A DNA stretch of 35,688 nt, from contig NZ_SPQG01000008.1 in NCBI RefSeq assembly GCF_004944975.1, forward strand, positions 102,614 to 138,301, read 5' to 3'. This DNA comes from Halorhabdus amylolytica (lineage in GTDB: Archaea; Halobacteriota; Halobacteria; Halobacteriales; Haloarculaceae). Numbering within the stretch: position 1 is the first letter of the stretch; every line of letters begins with the position of its first letter. The notes under the pieces are model-generated. The model did not search any database, was not told the DNA's origin, and saw only the letters and a program-made list of their open reading frames with translations. This document shows, piece after piece, positions 32,712 through 35,688 of this stretch. The position numbers and the translations under genes are program-made.

Positions 32712-33872
32712 TCAGGCCGCCTCGGCGCCGCGGAGCGGGCGGTCGCCCTCGACATCCCCGAGGTCACGGTTGTGGAGGGATTCGCCGGTCTCGCCGTCGA
32801 AGATGTGGATCGCGTTCTCCGGAATCCCGACCCCGATTGACTCCGCCCCCTCGACGTTTCGCATGCCACTGATCGTCGCGGTCAGCTCGGATTCGGTCCG
32901 ATCCTGGCCCTCGAAGGCGACGTGGACGGTGTTCTCGTTCCCCATCGGTTCGACCACGTCGACGATACCCGGGAACTCGTGATCGCCGCTCGCCGCGTCC
33001 AGGATTTCGATGTCTTCCGGCCGGATTCCCAGAACGAGGTCCGTCTGATCTCCCAGATTCGCGCGCGTTTCCTCCCTAAGGGGATACTCGAAGTGCTCGC
33101 CGACGAGTCGACCGTCCTCGAGCGTTACAGGGAGGAAATTCATCGACGGTTCACCGATGAATCCGGCGACGAACTGGTTGTTGGGGCGGTGATAACATTC
33201 CAGGGGTGTCCCGATCTGCTGGAGTTTACCGTCATTCAGGACGGCGATCCGGTCCGACATCGTCATAGCCTCGGTCTGGTCGTGGGTGACGTAGATCGTC
33301 GTCGTGTCGAGGTCCTCCTGGAGGTGCTGGAGTTCGGTCCGCATCTCCGAGCGGAGCTTCGCGTCGAGGTTCGCCAGCGGCTCGTCGAGCAGGAACGCGT
33401 CCGGTTCGCGGACGATCGCCCGCCCGAGCGCGACGCGCTGTTGTTGACCCCCGGAGAGTTCGTCCGGTTTGCGATCGAGGAGATCGTCGATGCCGAGCAT
33501 CGTCGCCGCGTCCTCGACGCGCGTGTGGATCTCCTCATCGCTGAGATCGGTCGCCTCCTCGAGCCCGAAGGACATGTTCCCCCGGACGGTCATGTGGGGA
33601 TACAACGCGTAGGACTGGAACACCATCGCCACGTTCCGTTCCTGGGGCGAGAGATGCGTGACTGCCTCGCCGTCTACGCTGATGGTCCCTCTGGTCGGCT
33701 TCTCGAGGCCTGCGACCATTCGGAGCGTCGTCGACTTGCCACACCCCGACGGGCCGACCAGGACCAGGAATTCGCCGTCCTTGATGTCGATGTTCACATC
33801 GTCGACCGCGACGATTTCCCCGCTCTCATCCTCGAAGATTTTGGTCACTTCATCGAGCGTCACGTTCGCCAT
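32712..33872 (-). CDS. ABC sugar importer ATPase (MalK/UgpC-like), second system
   Basis: 386 aa. Walker A GPSGCGKS near residue 40, Q-loop VFQSYALYPHMTVRGNM, signature LSGGQQQRVALGRAI, Walker B AFLLDEPLANLD, H-loop TIYVTHDQTEAMTMSDR, and a C-terminal OB-fold regulatory domain (LVLGIRPEDIEILDA). It powers the second CUT1 importer and lies upstream of its binding-protein gene on the same strand. The gene is GC-rich, unlike the permeases and most of the binding protein it serves. A TATA box on the minus strand (CTTATTTAAAA, about 33895-33906) lies about 27 bases before the ATG, suggesting a leaderless transcript. Confidence 0.94.
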   Translation of the reverse strand: MANVTLDEVTKIFEDESGEIVAVDDVNIDIKDGEFLVLVGPSGCGKSTTLRMVAGLEKPTRGTISVDGEAVTHLSPQERNVAMVFQSYALYPHMTVRGNMSFGLEEATDLSDEEIHTRVEDAATMLGIDDLLDRKPDELSGGQQQRVALGRAIVREPDAFLLDEPLANLDAKLRSEMRTELQHLQEDLDTTTIYVTHDQTEAMTMSDRIAVLNDGKLQQIGTPLECYHRPNNQFVAGFIGEPSMNFLPVTLEDGRLVGEHFEYPLREETRANLGDQTDLVLGIRPEDIEILDAASGDHEFPGIVDVVEPMGNENTVHVAFEGQDRTESELTATISGMRNVEGAESIGVGIPENAIHIFDGETGESLHNRDLGDVEGDRPLRGAEAA

Positions 33873-33894
33873 GACCGTTTGTGGAGCTTTACAG

Positions 33895-33906
33895 TTTTAA
33901 ATAAGT
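33895..33906 (-). promoter_or_regulatory. TATA box of the second importer gene set
   Basis: On the minus strand CTTATTTAAAA lies about 27 bases before ATG 33872, the expected archaeal spacing. Confidence 0.5.
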
Positions 33907-34173
33907 TTCCCTATTCTCCGGCAGGCTCTGCATCGGAGGGGAGAAAATAAGTGAAATTAATAACTATCGCTCCTCTGTAGGAGATTGTTGATACAGTTCT
34001 CCAGAAGAGGGCGAGAAGAAAAACTGACCGGGAGATCGATCAGCGGGTCGGTTCTCACTTAGCACGCTCTATAGTAGAATAGCAAGACAGCTCTACGTCA
34101 ACAATGTGCTACGCATGAGCGAAATTGTATAATAATTGTTTAATAGAAGATAAGTATTTGTGCCACCTTGCGA
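33907..34173. other. Intergenic stretch, AT-rich, no gene seen
   Basis: Between the ATPase promoter and the 3' end of the kelch gene no ORF of interest or clear repeat is present. AT-rich patches at about 34125-34160 lie just beyond the kelch stop. Confidence 0.4.
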
Positions 34174-35202
34174 TCAGACCGCCTTCGGGCCGATCTCAGT
34201 GTAAATTGTGCCAAAATTCATTTTCCAAACTGGGGCAGGAGACATCTCAGTCCACTCTTCACCATCCCATCGAAAGATTTTGTTTGTATGTTGTTCGACT
34301 TGATCCGTAAATTGACCAACGTCGTGATCAACGTCTTCATCAATGGTCCCAAGGTACCTCCAGAGGTACTCCTTACTAGCCCGTGCACCCCCATGGTGCC
34401 AACGACCTGGAAGTGGTTTCTCGTATCGCCACTTATTTGCATCGTAGTTATAGACGATATGTTGATTTTTAACGGGGCCGATATAGTAGTCCTTCTCGGG
34501 ATTGTAAAAATCCTCGTTTACATTCCACCCGCCCAGGAAGTGTAATTCACCGTTCCATTTGTCTCCTTCTCCATCTGTAACAGGATGGGGGACCGGTGCA
34601 ACGACTTGCCAGTTGTCGGTAGAGGGGTTATATCGTTGATTAAGGGCTCCTGGGTAATTATTTTGTCCGCCCTTTGATTGTGTATTTCCGGTGCTATAGT
34701 AGAGCCAGCCATCATGGTACGTGGGTAGGGGGAAGGACTGTGAGTATGGAGCGTCAGCCACATCTGTGTCCCAGGAGTCGGTTTTTAGATCGTACTTCCA
34801 ATTCCAGTTGACCCTACTGAACCGACCGCCTTCGTCATCTCCGCCAAAAAGATATACATACCTATCTTTTATAACAGGATAGAACTTCCCCAGTTTACTC
34901 CGGCAAGATGGCATTTCTTCAAGTACAGTCCATTCATCATCCCCAATATCATATCTTTGGACGTAATTAGAACATCCTTCATGAGGCTCAGTCTTTCCAC
35001 CAAAAGCGTATATTTTCCCATCGTATAACGTCCATCCTGCACCTTGAACCGGATGTGGAATTGGGGCTAATTCACCATTTAGACTACTATACCACTTGTC
35101 CTCTTCTATACTATATACAGTGGTATCATCGACTGTCCGTTTGTTTTCTTTCTTTCCACTAACTGCCCAAAGGAACTCTCCTTCAGCCACTTTTATACTC
35201 AT
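34174..35202 (-). CDS. Kelch-repeat beta-propeller protein
   Basis: 342 aa with kelch-type blades: KIYAFGGKTEPHEG, then YVYLFGGDDEGG, then WLYYSTGNTQ, then ELHFLGGWNVNED, each followed by a strand pattern with a spaced Tyr and Trp (for example YDIGDDEWTVLEEMP, YNPSTDNWQVVAPVP). This predicts a single propeller filling the whole protein. No signal peptide or membrane segment, so it is probably cytoplasmic. Kelch propellers are binding scaffolds or, in a few cases, sugar epimerases or mutarotases (NanM type). No catalytic residues can be assigned here. Base composition matches the right-hand module. Its position next to the second importer suggests, but does not prove, a role with the same sugar. 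The start is ATG 35202. Confidence 0.75.
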   Translation of the reverse strand: MSIKVAEGEFLWAVSGKKENKRTVDDTTVYSIEEDKWYSSLNGELAPIPHPVQGAGWTLYDGKIYAFGGKTEPHEGCSNYVQRYDIGDDEWTVLEEMPSCRSKLGKFYPVIKDRYVYLFGGDDEGGRFSRVNWNWKYDLKTDSWDTDVADAPYSQSFPLPTYHDGWLYYSTGNTQSKGGQNNYPGALNQRYNPSTDNWQVVAPVPHPVTDGEGDKWNGELHFLGGWNVNEDFYNPEKDYYIGPVKNQHIVYNYDANKWRYEKPLPGRWHHGGARASKEYLWRYLGTIDEDVDHDVGQFTDQVEQHTNKIFRWDGEEWTEMSPAPVWKMNFGTIYTEIGPKAV

Positions 35203-35305
35203 TAGGCACTAACCTCATTACAAGATTGAAACAGGATATTAATGAATATTTCCTTTCGCTCTTGGGAAATAGGTTGTTGGTGGGAGAGAGCTGACGCTGT
35301 GAAAG

Positions 35306-35330
35306 GGTAGCGGGCAAGGGTGACGCTACC
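35306..35330. repeat. Inverted repeat before transposase remnant
   Basis: GGTAGCG (35306-35312) and CGCTACC (35324-35330) form a 7-bp stem. It lies 17 bases before the transposase remnant ATG and may belong to its left end. Confidence 0.4.
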
Positions 35331-35346
35331 GCGTCAACCGAATGCA

Positions 35347-35688
35347 ATGTTCCCATTTGAATTGCTGAACTCAGAGGCGAGCGCCGCGAACCTGCTCCAG
35401 CAGGTTCGCTGGCACGACGGCCTCTAATGCCCGCACTGCCGCAGTGAGTCAGTCATCAACTACGGCAGCTATCGCGTCTTTCAACGGTATTGCTGAACGG
35501 ATTGCAACCGCACGTTCAACGACATGACCGGCACGATCTTTGCCCACGCGAAAATCGGCTCGAGAAACTCATGTTAACGTTTTGCGCTCTCTTACGCTTC
35601 AATTCGATCATTCGCCAGCTAGACGCTGAGATCGACGTCTCATATCGGTCGCTTCGACGGCGCGTCGAGCAGTTCGCCAGAACGCTCG
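35347..35688 (+). pseudogene. Decayed zinc-ribbon transposase (IS1595/ISH4-like), cut by window edge
   Basis: From ATG 35347 the frame reads MFPFELLNSE, then LLQQVRWHDGL, then TAA at 35425-35427 where relatives have Tyr, then CPHCRSESVINYGSYRVFQR, another stop (near 35497), then TDCNRTFNDMTGTIFAHAKI. The paired CxxC and CxxC-like sites are the N-terminal zinc ribbon of IS1595-type transposases. A frame change follows near 35560, after which LRFNSIIRQLDAEIDVSYRS and LRRRVEQFARTL continue to the end of the window. At least two stops and one frameshift, so inactive as seen; the C-terminus lies outside the window. Confidence 0.68.

Noticed and set aside
1-35688. CRISPR arrays, tRNA and rRNA genes
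   Set aside because: No regularly spaced repeats and no tRNA-like or rRNA-like stretches were seen on reading both strands. A tRNA scan could not be run.

Overview
The window reads as haloarchaeal DNA (class Halobacteria). The proteins are acidic. TATA-like boxes lie about 25-30 bases before start codons, so many transcripts look leaderless. The two substrate-binding proteins are Tat lipoproteins, there is a TrmB regulator, and several decayed insertion sequences resemble those of haloarchaea. I cannot assign genus or species.

The theme is use of sulfated glycans. Six intact type I sulfatases carry the C-x-P-x-R motif, whose Cys is converted to formylglycine. Both known maturases are present: an FGE/SUMF1-type enzyme (78-1088) and a radical-SAM anaerobic maturase, anSME (22567-23943). 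There are two complete CUT1-type ABC sugar importers, a TrmB and an IclR regulator, a GH43/GH32-like propeller protein, a debranching-type glucosidase and a kelch protein. None of the sulfatases shows an export signal. The implied scheme is that sulfated oligosaccharides are bound outside, imported intact, and desulfated and cleaved in the cytoplasm.

Layout. Left, GC-rich module: FGE (78-1088); broken AGE-type epimerase (1161-2339); internally deleted transposase (2690-3441); divergent sulfatases (3928-5376 minus, 5589-6899 plus); broken GH42 beta-galactosidase (6893-8902 minus); TrmB regulator and GH43-like gene (8905-10882 minus). Divergent from the last two is a six-gene operon: binding protein, two permeases, ATPase, debranching-type glucosidase, sulfatase (10990-18900). 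A broken TIM-barrel isomerase follows (18895-19553 minus).

Junction (19600-21340): a transposase remnant and a frameshifted IS110-type element with strong hairpins on both sides.

Right, AT-richer module: IclR regulator (21709-22461), anSME, a sulfatase 3' fragment (24042-24190), sulfatases (24359-25816 and 25995-27290 plus), an IS200/IS605 TnpA remnant (27504-27765), then on the minus strand ATPase (32712-33872), binding protein (31228-32595), two permeases (29259-31150) and a sulfatase (27825-29201). A kelch protein (34174-35202 minus) and a decayed zinc-ribbon transposase cut by the window edge complete the region.

The two halves look like parallel self-contained modules. Each has one maturase, one regulator, one importer and three sulfatases, and each importer gene set ends with a sulfatase of the same divergent subtype. 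Three sugar-processing genes of the left half are pseudogenes with several lesions each, while sulfatases, maturases and transporters are intact.
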